This document shows, in pieces, positions 26,953 to 35,735 of a DNA stretch of 43,033 nt. The notes below the pieces were generated by a model, which saw only the letters and a program-made list of their open reading frames with translations, did not search any database and was not told the DNA's origin. The stretch covers positions 1-43,033 of the forward strand of contig JACYMF010000024.1 in NCBI GenBank assembly GCA_015272165.1, in the 5' to 3' direction. Each line of letters begins with the position of its first letter. Position 1 is the first letter of the stretch. Source of the stretch: Cyanobacterium sp. T60_A2020_053 (GTDB lineage Bacteria; Cyanobacteriota; Cyanobacteriia; Cyanobacteriales; Cyanobacteriaceae). A program made the position numbers and the translations under genes.

Positions 26953-27522
26953 ATGACTAACAATGAAAAAACAGAAATTGATGAATTAAAAAAACAAATT
27001 CATGAATTACACAGTTTACTCAGTAATTTAGAAACTTATGTAAAAGTTACTGGAGTTCAAAATTATCAAAAAGTTATCAATTATAATATCAATTATTCTA
27101 AAATTAGTTATCTTCAAAAAAATCATAAATTGAGAGAAAAACTTAATGATGATTGTGTGTTAATGATTAAAGCAAGATTAAATGATGATTTTACTGAATT
27201 TTGTCGTCTTTGTTGTTTACAAATTGAGTTAGTTGTCGATCATTTTATTAGATTTTATAGTCATAAAAATTTAATTGATTTAGAACAAACCCCTAATAAT
27301 ACGATCAAATCTATCACTGTTATTGCTACTGGTGAAAAATACAAAAAAGAATCTTATGAATTTCTTCCACTTAGTGATAAAGTTGAATTTTGTTGCAATA
27401 TGATTATGAATAAAAGTAATGAGGAAAAAATCACAAAAATTAAACAAATTATTAATCGTCTCATAAAAAACGAAAGAAATAAAGGCAGTCATAGGGATGC
27501 TTTTGATATTCCATTTATATAG
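26953..27522 (+). CDS. HEPN-like protein of the retron operon
   Basis: A 189-aa, mostly helical protein. Residues ~4–35 are a likely coiled coil (KTEIDELKKQIHELHSLLSNLE). The body is helical with Cys-rich CRLCCLQIELVVDHFIRFY. Near the C-terminus is R175-N-K-G-S-H180, which fits the HEPN ribonuclease motif R-(N/D/H)-x3-5-H; it sits in a helix NRLIKNERNKGSH, as in other HEPN proteins. That suggests an RNase toxin or effector. The gene follows the RT by 30 bases, so it is a prime candidate for the retron effector. The family beyond the motif is not recognised. Very AT-rich. Confidence 0.6.
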   Translation: MTNNEKTEIDELKKQIHELHSLLSNLETYVKVTGVQNYQKVINYNINYSKISYLQKNHKLREKLNDDCVLMIKARLNDDFTEFCRLCCLQIELVVDHFIRFYSHKNLIDLEQTPNNTIKSITVIATGEKYKKESYEFLPLSDKVEFCCNMIMNKSNEEKITKIKQIINRLIKNERNKGSHRDAFDIPFI

Positions 27523-27546
27523 AAGAAAAATGGAGATTCGCATTTT

Positions 27547-27897
27547 ATGACAATTTATGTAAATTTACCTGATGAAGCTACCATAAATGGATTGATAAAA
27601 TTATTTTCTCAACATGGCTTCAATATAAAAGAAAAGTCAATTGAATTAAAAAATAAAGGATATAAATTCTGTTTTATTTATTTAGATAATCAACAATTAG
27701 AGAATGAATTTATTAATCATTTTTATAACATTAACTACCCTGAGACTAACTATCAGTTACGTCCTAAATTTAATCAACCATCTAGTCACAAAGAAATAGA
27801 TCATTGTGCGGAAAAAAAAGATTATGATTTAGTGACGGAAGTTCTCGAAGAATTTATCACTATATTATGCAATAAAATAGATACCCAAAGAAAATAA
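27547..27897 (+). CDS. Unknown small protein of the retron operon
   Basis: A 116-aa protein starting MTIYVNLPDEATINGLIKLFSQHGFNIKEKSIEL, with an alternating strand/helix pattern and no cysteine cluster, membrane segment or motif that I recognise. The C-terminal third is charged (HKEIDHCAEKKDYDLVTEVLEE, written here in two parts: HKEIDHCAEKKD and YDLVTEVLEE). It is 24 bases after the HEPN-like gene and 2 bases before the kinase–WYL gene, so it is surely co-transcribed. It could be an antitoxin or regulatory subunit to the HEPN-like protein; that is only inferred from position. Confidence 0.6.
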   Translation: MTIYVNLPDEATINGLIKLFSQHGFNIKEKSIELKNKGYKFCFIYLDNQQLENEFINHFYNINYPETNYQLRPKFNQPSSHKEIDHCAEKKDYDLVTEVLEEFITILCNKIDTQRK

Positions 27898-27899
27898 AA

Positions 27900-29951
27900 A
27901 TGATTTCATACATTTTAATTGGTTGCCCAAGTAGTGGAAAATCAACTCTAGCTAAACATATTATTAAACAAGACTCAAATTATCAAATTATTTCCACCGA
28001 TAGCATTAGAAAACAACTTTTTGGTGATGAAAATATACAAAGAGATTGGCAATTAATTGAAGCAGAAATATTTAAACAAATTGACAGTTATATTCAAGTA
28101 GGAAAACCGATTATTTATGATGCTACTAACGCTCAAAGATGGTGGCGAATGACTCTTTTAGAAAAGTTAGCAGAATATGAAAATGTCAACTGGATTGGTT
28201 GGTATTTAAAAACTCCTTTAAATGTTTGTTTAGACTGGAATAAAAAGCGTTCTCGACAAGTACCAGATGATGTTATAACTAATTTATATCAATCCCTCAG
28301 AAATTTTCCACCTCTTCCTGCGGAGGGGTTTTTAGCTGTTTATGACATACCATTTAAAGATGGTAAATTAGAAGTTAATGAGTTTAATAATCAACTTTCA
28401 AAACTAAATCGAGTAAAAGTTAATCGCACTAATCGCACCGCCAATAGTAAAATACAATTTCATCCTTATTCAAGGTTACTAGACTTCGATCGCATCTTCC
28501 ACTTAATTAGCCTTATAATTAAATATCCTAACCTCGGCAACTTATCTAAATCCAACCCCGAATTAATCACAGAAATCTTAGGGGAAGAAACTAAATTTGC
28601 CTGTGAAATCGAAGAAATTTGTGCCATTTTAGCCAAGAAAATAAGCCCTATTTATGCCCAACCCGAAGCCATTAAACAAGACTTAATCTGGTTAGAGAAA
28701 ATGGGCATTATTCATCTACAAAATTATGAACTATTACCAGATATTGAAATAGTAAATATTGATGATTTAGTAACCCATCCCTACTCAGATATTGAACCAT
28801 TTACCAGACTAATAAAAACTATTCATTTTATTATCCATCATCCCCTAATTTACAAAAAAAAAGAAGGATGTTTGCAAAGTTTAGTTCAAGCCATGCAAGA
28901 TGAACAAATTATCCATATTAACTGTGGTGATAGTATTCGTAAAGATATAGAAAAAGTTTTAAAACCCTTTGGCATTTTCCCCGATTTTACCATGAAAAAA
29001 GGCTATTTTATCGGCACAGGCATTTTATCTCAAACAGATTTAATTAAAGTTTTTCGCCTATTGGAAGCTCAAGCTAATAGTTTATCAGATCCTGTTGCCT
29101 TATCTATTTATGAAACTTTTAAAAATCGTCTCGGAGATGCTAAAATTGCTCATCCCGAAAGTTATCCCGTCAGGGCAATTTATAATAAAAACATTGTCGA
29201 TTTAAACAGTATTTCTAATGATTCTTTAGCCAAAAAAATTGATGTCTTAGAAGGTGCGATCGCCTCTGGACATTTATTAGAATTAAATCGCTTTTCAGGC
29301 AGTGCCAAATTTAGTCAAACTACCACTAATAACAATTATTTTTTAGCGTATCCATTACAAATAGTTTTTCATAACATTGGTTGGTATTTAGCCTATGAAT
29401 ATGCAGAGGGAATAGACAAAGGTTTATTTAAATTTGAAAGATTAGATAGATTATTTTTAGGCAGAAAAACAGATAAATTAAGGGATGTAAAACAACAGGT
29501 AAACGCTCTAAACAAATTGCAAGAACTATATCAAGCTAGTGGGGGAATCTTTCTCGGTAATAATGTTAAATGGCAAAAAGAATACCTCGATAAAAAACAG
29601 AGAAGTAAGGCTGAAATAACTATAGAATTATGGTTCAACGATTATATTTTTAAGTTTATCAGTGAAGGCACAAATCGCTTTCCCTTACAACAAATGAAAA
29701 TGTCTCCCCCTCTTCATAAAACCAACCATAAAAAACCACCTTTTACCCTTAAAAAGACAGAAGATAAAAATTATCCTAATCGTTTTCAAGTAAAATTACC
29801 ATTATGGTCATTAGAAGACATTGATTTATTACGGTGGATTGTTGGTTTTGGTGGACAAGTTAAGGTAATTAATCCCCCTGAATTAGTGAATAAAGTTAAG
29901 AAGTTAGGAGAAGATATTTCACTATTATATTACGGACATCGAAATTATTAG
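27900..29951 (+). CDS. P-loop kinase (PNK/zeta-like) fused to a WYL domain
   Basis: A 683-aa protein. The N-terminal domain (1–~170) is an AAA_33/polynucleotide-kinase-like P-loop kinase with Walker A GCPSSGKST (8–16), ISTDSIRKQLFGD and IIYDATNAQRWWR, typical of T4 PNK/zeta-toxin relatives. The middle (~190–400) is helical and may include winged-helix segments. A WYL domain lies at ~440–520, with the literal triad in NIGWYLAYEY and a FKFERLDRLFL end, followed by a C-terminal extension. WYL domains sense ligands, often nucleic acid or nucleotides, and regulate many defence operons. The gene holds a HIP1 site (29256). Two bases separate it from the preceding gene. Confidence 0.85.
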   Translation: MISYILIGCPSSGKSTLAKHIIKQDSNYQIISTDSIRKQLFGDENIQRDWQLIEAEIFKQIDSYIQVGKPIIYDATNAQRWWRMTLLEKLAEYENVNWIGWYLKTPLNVCLDWNKKRSRQVPDDVITNLYQSLRNFPPLPAEGFLAVYDIPFKDGKLEVNEFNNQLSKLNRVKVNRTNRTANSKIQFHPYSRLLDFDRIFHLISLIIKYPNLGNLSKSNPELITEILGEETKFACEIEEICAILAKKISPIYAQPEAIKQDLIWLEKMGIIHLQNYELLPDIEIVNIDDLVTHPYSDIEPFTRLIKTIHFIIHHPLIYKKKEGCLQSLVQAMQDEQIIHINCGDSIRKDIEKVLKPFGIFPDFTMKKGYFIGTGILSQTDLIKVFRLLEAQANSLSDPVALSIYETFKNRLGDAKIAHPESYPVRAIYNKNIVDLNSISNDSLAKKIDVLEGAIASGHLLELNRFSGSAKFSQTTTNNNYFLAYPLQIVFHNIGWYLAYEYAEGIDKGLFKFERLDRLFLGRKTDKLRDVKQQVNALNKLQELYQASGGIFLGNNVKWQKEYLDKKQRSKAEITIELWFNDYIFKFISEGTNRFPLQQMKMSPPLHKTNHKKPPFTLKKTEDKNYPNRFQVKLPLWSLEDIDLLRWIVGFGGQVKVINPPELVNKVKKLGEDISLLYYGHRNY

Positions 29952-30048
29952 TATGTAACCCCAAAAATATACCTCAAGTATAAAGCTATAGCGTATATAT
30001 ATTTTGTTATATACCCCCCATAAATACAATCAAAATAGAATTAAACTT

Positions 30049-30201
30049 ATGGTAAACATACTAGACATCCACATTAATGGTTTGCGTGATTTAATTAAAT
30101 CCAAAATCTTGAGTAATAGCGTACATTTATTATTACCTACAGAACTGACCAAGAATAATACAAAATTTCCACATGGCTATTATTTTCCTCATTCGCATTG
30201 A
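30049..30201 (+). CDS. Possible small ORF, weak
   Basis: Fifty codons starting ATG, MVNILDIHINGLRDLIKSK…, in the 320-bp gap after the kinase–WYL gene. There is no ribosome-binding site and no recognisable family; the composition is ordinary AT-rich. It may be spurious. I see nothing else in this gap. Confidence 0.2.
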   Translation: MVNILDIHINGLRDLIKSKILSNSVHLLLPTELTKNNTKFPHGYYFPHSH

Positions 30202-30271
30202 ATGATAGATAATCTCACAAATGTCGGATTATGATAAATATAATCGTTAAAAACTAACACCAAAACCAATT

Positions 30272-31084
30272 ATGACTAATCCTAACACAGAGGATAAAAT
30301 CATTTTTCAGCAACTTATTCAACCTTGGCAATTATCAGAATATTCCTTAACTTCATTAATTGGACAACATACAGCAGTAAGGGATAAATCAGCCGAAATT
30401 CTACAAAGTATTAACAATCAAATTGAGCAAAAATTATTAACAATTAAAATATGTTGTAATGATAAAAATGAGTGCCAAATTTTACCTAAATTAATTAAGG
30501 AACGTGCTTACTATATAGCAGTTTATTTGACTAACGCTACAGACATGGCATTAGTGAATCATTATGATGAGAAAATTGGCGAGGCTTTATCTAAATTAAA
30601 CATTCAAAATCCTGATAAACTTTACTACTACTTAGCCGAGATAGACTACCAACAACATCTATATAATTATTATCAAAAAAGCAGTAATATCCTATTATAT
30701 GTTGGGGCTTGGAATAGTCGCAAAAATATCAAAATAGGAGAATATTTAATTGAAGCCTTACAACTTGATAAAGATAAAATTTCTCCTGAAAAATTGTTAG
30801 ATTTATTAGAAGATCCTATCGATGAAATCGTCAAAGAATTTAGGGATAATGGTTTAGAAGTTTCCCCAATAGAATCAGAGCAGGAAAATAATGATTTTTT
30901 TGACAATGATGTAGAAGATGAAGAAGATTGGGATGAGGAAAAACCAGAACAAAATTATTATCAAGACCATAATGATGATGATGATGATTACTACTATAGT
31001 AATCCAGATCCTTTTGATGACGTAGATTGGGGAGATCCTGATAGTTTTAATGATGCGGCATGGGATCAGTTTCGAGATGATTAA
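30272..31084 (+). CDS. Unknown protein with a very acidic C-terminal tail
   Basis: A 270-aa protein. Residues 1–~195 are helical, with YYIAVYLTNATDMALVNHYDEKIGEAL and LYYYLAEIDYQQHLYNYYQKSS. From ~205 to the end nearly all residues are Asp, Glu, Asn, Tyr or Trp (NDDDDDYYYSNPDPFDDVDW; then DPDSFNDAAWDQ), a DNA-mimic-like acidic tail. I do not recognise the family. It lies 320 bp after the kinase–WYL gene on the same strand, and its stop overlaps the stop of the convergent sacsin-like gene by 4 bases. Confidence 0.6.
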   Translation: MTNPNTEDKIIFQQLIQPWQLSEYSLTSLIGQHTAVRDKSAEILQSINNQIEQKLLTIKICCNDKNECQILPKLIKERAYYIAVYLTNATDMALVNHYDEKIGEALSKLNIQNPDKLYYYLAEIDYQQHLYNYYQKSSNILLYVGAWNSRKNIKIGEYLIEALQLDKDKISPEKLLDLLEDPIDEIVKEFRDNGLEVSPIESEQENNDFFDNDVEDEEDWDEEKPEQNYYQDHNDDDDDYYYSNPDPFDDVDWGDPDSFNDAAWDQFRDD

Positions 31085-34000
31085 ATTTGTAACAAGAAAT
31101 CATCTTTGCTATCTAATAAATTATTCCAATTACTTCCTCTTAAGATACTCATATATGGATTTGTTCTCACATTAAATACTCTAGCAATATAGTAATTATC
31201 TTTATTTTCATCCATAAAAACCCATTCTTGGGGCGATAAATAAAATGGTATTGATTCATTATTAATTTTATCTGTTGTGGTTGCTTTTGAATCAATATAA
31301 ATAACTTGTTCTTTAATTTGTAACCTATTATTTTCTATAATTTTAAAATATTTAATAACTTTGAAGTCATAAGGTTTTGTTGATTCTCCATTTTTATTCT
31401 CCCAAACAATTTCAATCTCTTTCGGACAATTTTCTTTTCTAATCTCTACTCGGCAACCTTTTTCTGTATTTTTAAATTCATTATCTGATACTTGATAATT
31501 TGCTTTAATTATTTCTAATAATTCTTTATACAAAAATTCTTCTCCAAGTTTTCCAGTTTCAGCGTCAAATTGTTTTTGTTCATTTGACCTCGCCAACGAA
31601 TTGTTAATTAAACTATCTGTAGTGGGCAATATAAATTCTTGCTCTTCTTCTAAGTACTGAGACAGAATTTGTGTAGTATCATATCCTTGTTCTTTTAGCC
31701 ATTCTAAACCACTACTTATATTATCTAAAATTAATAAATTTAACTCTTTTTCCATCCTTTTATTTTTTAGGAGACTTCCTAATTCTTCTGTTAGTGAATA
31801 TAAAGTTCTTGGACTATCCCAATTCCCTGAAAAATAAAACTCTTGACTTTGAGGATTAAACCGAGCATTTCTTTTTTGTGTAAATATTTCTACTCCATTT
31901 TGTTCACAAGATATATAAAGTTCGCTTACTTCATAAAAAATGGTTTCATCTAAAATTTTACTCATTTTACTAAACACATTTTGCCAATCTTCTTCTAATT
32001 GAGTAGATGAAACTAAAGCAATAAGAGGTAAACGACTTTTTAATCTTCTTTTTAGATCTGATACTTCATTTTTATCTTCACTTGTAACAAAATTTAAGTC
32101 CTCATCAGTAATTATTTTTACTCCCCATAATCTGAGTAGATTTATAACTTCAGAATCTTTTTTAGGTAATTTTACAAAATTATTAATATTAGCAGGAAGT
32201 TCACAAATTTTTGTGTCAACCCAATATAAATCTTGAGGAGAATAAAAAGAGTTATCAATTGCCATAACCTTATTTGATTCTCCCCATTTCTTGATCATTT
32301 CTTTTTCATAGTCTTGATCATATTTAGTAAGAGCTTGATAAATTAATCCAATGCGTTCAATAATATTACTTATATCTTTATCTTCATCTTGGGTTTCTGA
32401 AATTATCATCAAAACATCAAGATATTCTTCAAGATTAATAGTTTCTCTAAAGTTAAATAATTTTTGTAATTCTGGTTTTATTTCTACTTTTAAATCTAGT
32501 ATTGATAAATCTTTTCCTCCTATTTTCTGAAATTCTTTTCTATTAATAATTACTTCTTCAGCTTTATAACATTCACCTTTAACTGTCGGAATACAACTTT
32601 CATGTGTTAAAAACCAGATAAGATAATTTGGTTCAACATTATCTCCTTGAGATCTACCTGTTCGATTACCATACCCCCAATAATATTGAATTATATTACT
32701 AATTTTTAATAAAAAATTATTTTTAACAATTTTTTCCCAAAAAAAACGAGAAAATTTATAATTTTTTGTTTCTTCTACAAAAGTTAATTTTGTTAATGAT
32801 TTTATTTCATTGTCACTTCTCATTAAATGTGGGTATACAGTGAAAGGATATTGTTGAGTATTTTTCAAAAAATCAAAATATTCAGTAGAAAATATCTTTT
32901 CTAGTTTACTTATCGTTGTTCTTTCTTGTATTTCTTCGATTCCTATCTTTTCCTTTACTCCTATCAAAACAAAAAAATAATTCCAGTCTTTTATATTATC
33001 ATTTTCTCTAATATATTCAGATGATATAAAATATTTTGACTCCAAATATTCTTCCAAATTCAACTCAGGTTCATATTCATCTGATAAATATAAATGATAT
33101 TCTGATAACTTACAAGGTAAACTATTTTTAGTTATCAAATATAAATTTTTTAATTGATATATATTACTTTCATTTATTTCTCCTTGTTTATGAGCATCAA
33201 ATAAATATCTAACAATTTGAATAGATTTTTCAGCAGTTTCACTCAGAGAATCAAGATTTGGTAAAATATTTTTGTCAAGAATATTACTTTGGGTTGGATA
33301 AGTTATATTTAAGTCTTTTTGCAGCCATTGCAATATCAATTTATTCTCAGATATTTGTGCTAATACTTCTTCATTAATAAAAGAAAGTTCTTGGTTATGA
33401 GCAACTAAATCATCATCCTCATCATCCATATCTAATTCTTCTACAGGAAAATAGATAGGTTTATTAGGAGAAGTTAATTGTTGATATTGATTAAAAAGAA
33501 ATGGTAAACTCGGCAGTTTTTCTTTCCAGTATTTTCCTTGTTGTTCATCTTGTGCTTTATTGTATAAAAATTCAATAAGCTGATATGTATCATCTATAGA
33601 TAACTGACTTTGAAAAATATCAGATTCAAATAAATTTGGTATATCTTTTAACGAAAACTCTTTAACCCCAAAATTAATTAATTTATTAACATGAATAATA
33701 TTATGATTAACTAAATAAACAGAAATATTTTTATTAATTGCTATTTTATAATACTCCAAAAATGATTCTTTTCCTATAACATAATTAATATCTGTTTTAT
33801 CAATCAAAGATTCACTTATTTTCAATAATTTATAACTTTCGCTAGGAATAAATGCAATACTATTTTTAGCTTTATTTAATCCATTATTGAATGCCTCTAT
33901 AATTTTATTATAACCTTTTAACTTATCAGGAATCAATTGACTTATTTGATATTTATATCTTGGATTTTTAGCTAATTCTGCTAACCATTCTAATAACTTA

Positions 34001-35040
34001 AAAGCAACTTGTTCAAAAAGATATTGATTCCAAACTCTATCTTCATGGAATCCCTCTCTTGGTGCATTTGTGAGAAAATCTGCATTGATCAGGAATGGAA
34101 AACCTAAACTAATTTTTGTGGGCAGATAAGTAAAAATTAAAGATTCATCATTTTTTAAGGGAATGATTTTATTATTTTCAACTTTTGCGGCAAAAGAAAT
34201 ACTAGAATATTTTGCTTCTTTTAGTTTTTTTGGTGAATATTCATCTCCTTTTAGCTTTTCTTGTATTTCTTTACTAATAGGAAATCCCATAAAATCTTTT
34301 TTTATCCATTCACTTTCAATATATCCATTTTTTTTCAAAGTTATAGTTTCATTTGTGGTTAATTTTTCTACCGTTACAATATCTTTACTATTTTCCCTAA
34401 TAATTATTTTATTTACTTTTCTCAAAAAAAGCATTATTTGGGGATGTTCTAAGAGCTTTAATAAATCTTGTTTTAATTCATCCGTTTTTTCATATTTAAT
34501 AATAGTAGAAACTTTATAAAAATGAATAAAAGACACAGATTTTAATTCTGAAATATTATTTATATCTGTCCAAATAGGAATTATTTGCCAAGGCATTTTA
34601 TATTCTTTATTTTCCCAATGTTTTTTATCAAAGCGAAAACAAAAATCATTTGATTTAATACAAACATAATTTGATTTACCGAAAACAGATTTAAACCCAA
34701 TTCCTTTATATCCTGTTTTATTGGGATCTTCTAATTTTTGACTTTTTCCAACTCCACAAATAGATCTAATATCTTTTTCTGTAAATTCTTTTCCCGTATG
34801 AGAAATAATAATAAAATTATCCGTAAATTCAATAATAACACTGACTCCTTTTGTTGAATCATCAGAAGCATCATCGGCATTTTGGATTAATTCATAGATA
34901 AATCTTTCACTTTCTGAATATATATCATTGGAAAGTATATCTAATGAGTTTGCTGAATCTTCCGCTTGGCTTCGGTATTTATATTCTGACTTTTCTTTTG
35001 ATAATTGTTCAATAAATCTTTGTTTTTCCGATAGACTCAT
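31081..35040 (-). CDS. Sacsin-like GHKL ATPase with DUF3883-type C-terminus
   Basis: A 1319-aa protein. The N-terminal Hsp90/sacsin-type nucleotide-binding fold has E50-L-I-Q-N54-A-D-D (metal-binding Asn), H81-T-G where canonical proteins have DxG, and G113-I-G-F-K (GYKGIGFKSVF). The long middle (~300–1130) has no motif that I can name. Residues ~1155–1290 (AETGKLGEEFLYKELLEI, EIVWENKNG, KPYDFKVIKYFKI, then EQVIYIDSKATTTDK) resemble the DUF3883 'protein NO VEIN' C-terminal domain, thought to be a nuclease-like fold. Large sacsin/NOV proteins recur in prokaryotic defence islands. The mechanism is unknown. It is convergent with the acidic-tail gene. Confidence 0.8.
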   Translation of the reverse strand: MSLSEKQRFIEQLSKEKSEYKYRSQAEDSANSLDILSNDIYSESERFIYELIQNADDASDDSTKGVSVIIEFTDNFIIISHTGKEFTEKDIRSICGVGKSQKLEDPNKTGYKGIGFKSVFGKSNYVCIKSNDFCFRFDKKHWENKEYKMPWQIIPIWTDINNISELKSVSFIHFYKVSTIIKYEKTDELKQDLLKLLEHPQIMLFLRKVNKIIIRENSKDIVTVEKLTTNETITLKKNGYIESEWIKKDFMGFPISKEIQEKLKGDEYSPKKLKEAKYSSISFAAKVENNKIIPLKNDESLIFTYLPTKISLGFPFLINADFLTNAPREGFHEDRVWNQYLFEQVAFKLLEWLAELAKNPRYKYQISQLIPDKLKGYNKIIEAFNNGLNKAKNSIAFIPSESYKLLKISESLIDKTDINYVIGKESFLEYYKIAINKNISVYLVNHNIIHVNKLINFGVKEFSLKDIPNLFESDIFQSQLSIDDTYQLIEFLYNKAQDEQQGKYWKEKLPSLPFLFNQYQQLTSPNKPIYFPVEELDMDDEDDDLVAHNQELSFINEEVLAQISENKLILQWLQKDLNITYPTQSNILDKNILPNLDSLSETAEKSIQIVRYLFDAHKQGEINESNIYQLKNLYLITKNSLPCKLSEYHLYLSDEYEPELNLEEYLESKYFISSEYIRENDNIKDWNYFFVLIGVKEKIGIEEIQERTTISKLEKIFSTEYFDFLKNTQQYPFTVYPHLMRSDNEIKSLTKLTFVEETKNYKFSRFFWEKIVKNNFLLKISNIIQYYWGYGNRTGRSQGDNVEPNYLIWFLTHESCIPTVKGECYKAEEVIINRKEFQKIGGKDLSILDLKVEIKPELQKLFNFRETINLEEYLDVLMIISETQDEDKDISNIIERIGLIYQALTKYDQDYEKEMIKKWGESNKVMAIDNSFYSPQDLYWVDTKICELPANINNFVKLPKKDSEVINLLRLWGVKIITDEDLNFVTSEDKNEVSDLKRRLKSRLPLIALVSSTQLEEDWQNVFSKMSKILDETIFYEVSELYISCEQNGVEIFTQKRNARFNPQSQEFYFSGNWDSPRTLYSLTEELGSLLKNKRMEKELNLLILDNISSGLEWLKEQGYDTTQILSQYLEEEQEFILPTTDSLINNSLARSNEQKQFDAETGKLGEEFLYKELLEIIKANYQVSDNEFKNTEKGCRVEIRKENCPKEIEIVWENKNGESTKPYDFKVIKYFKIIENNRLQIKEQVIYIDSKATTTDKINNESIPFYLSPQEWVFMDENKDNYYIARVFNVRTNPYMSILRGSNWNNLLDSKDDFLLQI

Positions 35041-35186
35041 TGTTTGCCGTATTTTATGACATATTTTCTAATTCAGTCCAAATTATACCATTGAATTACC
35101 ATTTTATACTTATATTTACTTCCTTTTTTCCCCCTTGATCTCCCTCAAAATGTTAACCTAAAAATTAAATTAATGTTTTAACAAAA

Positions 35187-35303
35187 ATGTTACAGGCAAC
35201 ACAATATCGTTATATTGTTTCTGATTCATCAATTCTTAACGGTGAACCAATTATTGAAGGTACTCGTACTTCTGTTAGGGCGATCGCATTTTTTATTAGT
35301 TGA
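35187..35303 (+). pseudogene. DUF433 antitoxin gene, N-terminal fragment
   Basis: Thirty-eight codons: a start then RYIVSDSSILNGEPIIEGTR and TSVRAIA, the typical first half of DUF433 (HTH-containing, often paired with PIN-type toxins). After the HIP1 octamer at 35280–35287 the frame reads FFIS and stops. The second half of a DUF433 gene lies at 35736–35902, so the gene has been split by about 430 bp. Confidence 0.75.
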
Positions 35304-35407
35304 TTTCTGCGATAAATTCTAAAAACTTGCATAGTGGTAGATTGAGAGAAAATCAACGCACTTACTATTACATTCGTGTCAATGACGATTCGTTTAGTTT
35401 TCATCAT
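35210..35407 (-). pseudogene. Truncated PIN-domain toxin
   Basis: It starts MMKTKRIVIDTNVIVSALIF, the first strand of PIN-domain RNases with the catalytic Asp of IDTN, then SQSTTMQVFRI. After ~30 residues it runs into the antisense of the DUF433 fragment, so the remaining ~100 residues, with the other acidic active-site residues, are gone. It is inactive as a nuclease. The start overlaps the antitoxin stop by 14 bases, a normal toxin–antitoxin arrangement. Confidence 0.75.
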
Positions 35408-35615
35408 TGAGAATTGATTGTAAAATTTCTGGAGTCATTCCATTAGAGATCGCTTGTTGACTTGCTTCTTCCATAATGTCTAGCAGTGGTTTTTGATTAA
35501 TAGCCTTTTTTAGCATTACATTGAGAAACATACCAATTTTTTGCTGTTTTTCAGGTTTGGTTTCTCGATAAGCCTTGGCAATTTCAGGATCAACTTGAAT
35601 GGTAATTGTTTCCAT
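35394..35615 (-). CDS. Antitoxin-like partner of the broken PIN toxin
   Basis: A 73-aa protein, METITIQVDPEIAKAYRETK…QKIGMFLNVMLKKAI…, with a ribbon-helix-like start and an acidic C-terminus ending ILNDEN. Size, start motif (ITIQVDPE) and overlap with the PIN frame fit an antitoxin. In the family it would bind and neutralise the toxin and repress the operon. Here the toxin is truncated, so this antitoxin is an orphan. Intact frame. Confidence 0.7.
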   Translation of the reverse strand: METITIQVDPEIAKAYRETKPEKQQKIGMFLNVMLKKAINQKPLLDIMEEASQQAISNGMTPEILQSILNDEN

Positions 35616-35735
35616 CGTTCCTTAAGAGTTAACTAGAGAATATCTTTAATTATAATAGTAAGAATCCGTTAAATGAAGTATTTACAATATTAGAGTTAAA
35701 ATAATTCAGAATGAAATTAAAGTAGATTATGATAA

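Noticed and set aside
34163-34519. 118-aa frame antisense to the sacsin-like gene
   Set aside because: Low-complexity Phe/Ser/Ile composition is the antisense of Lys/Glu-rich coding. Treated as a shadow.
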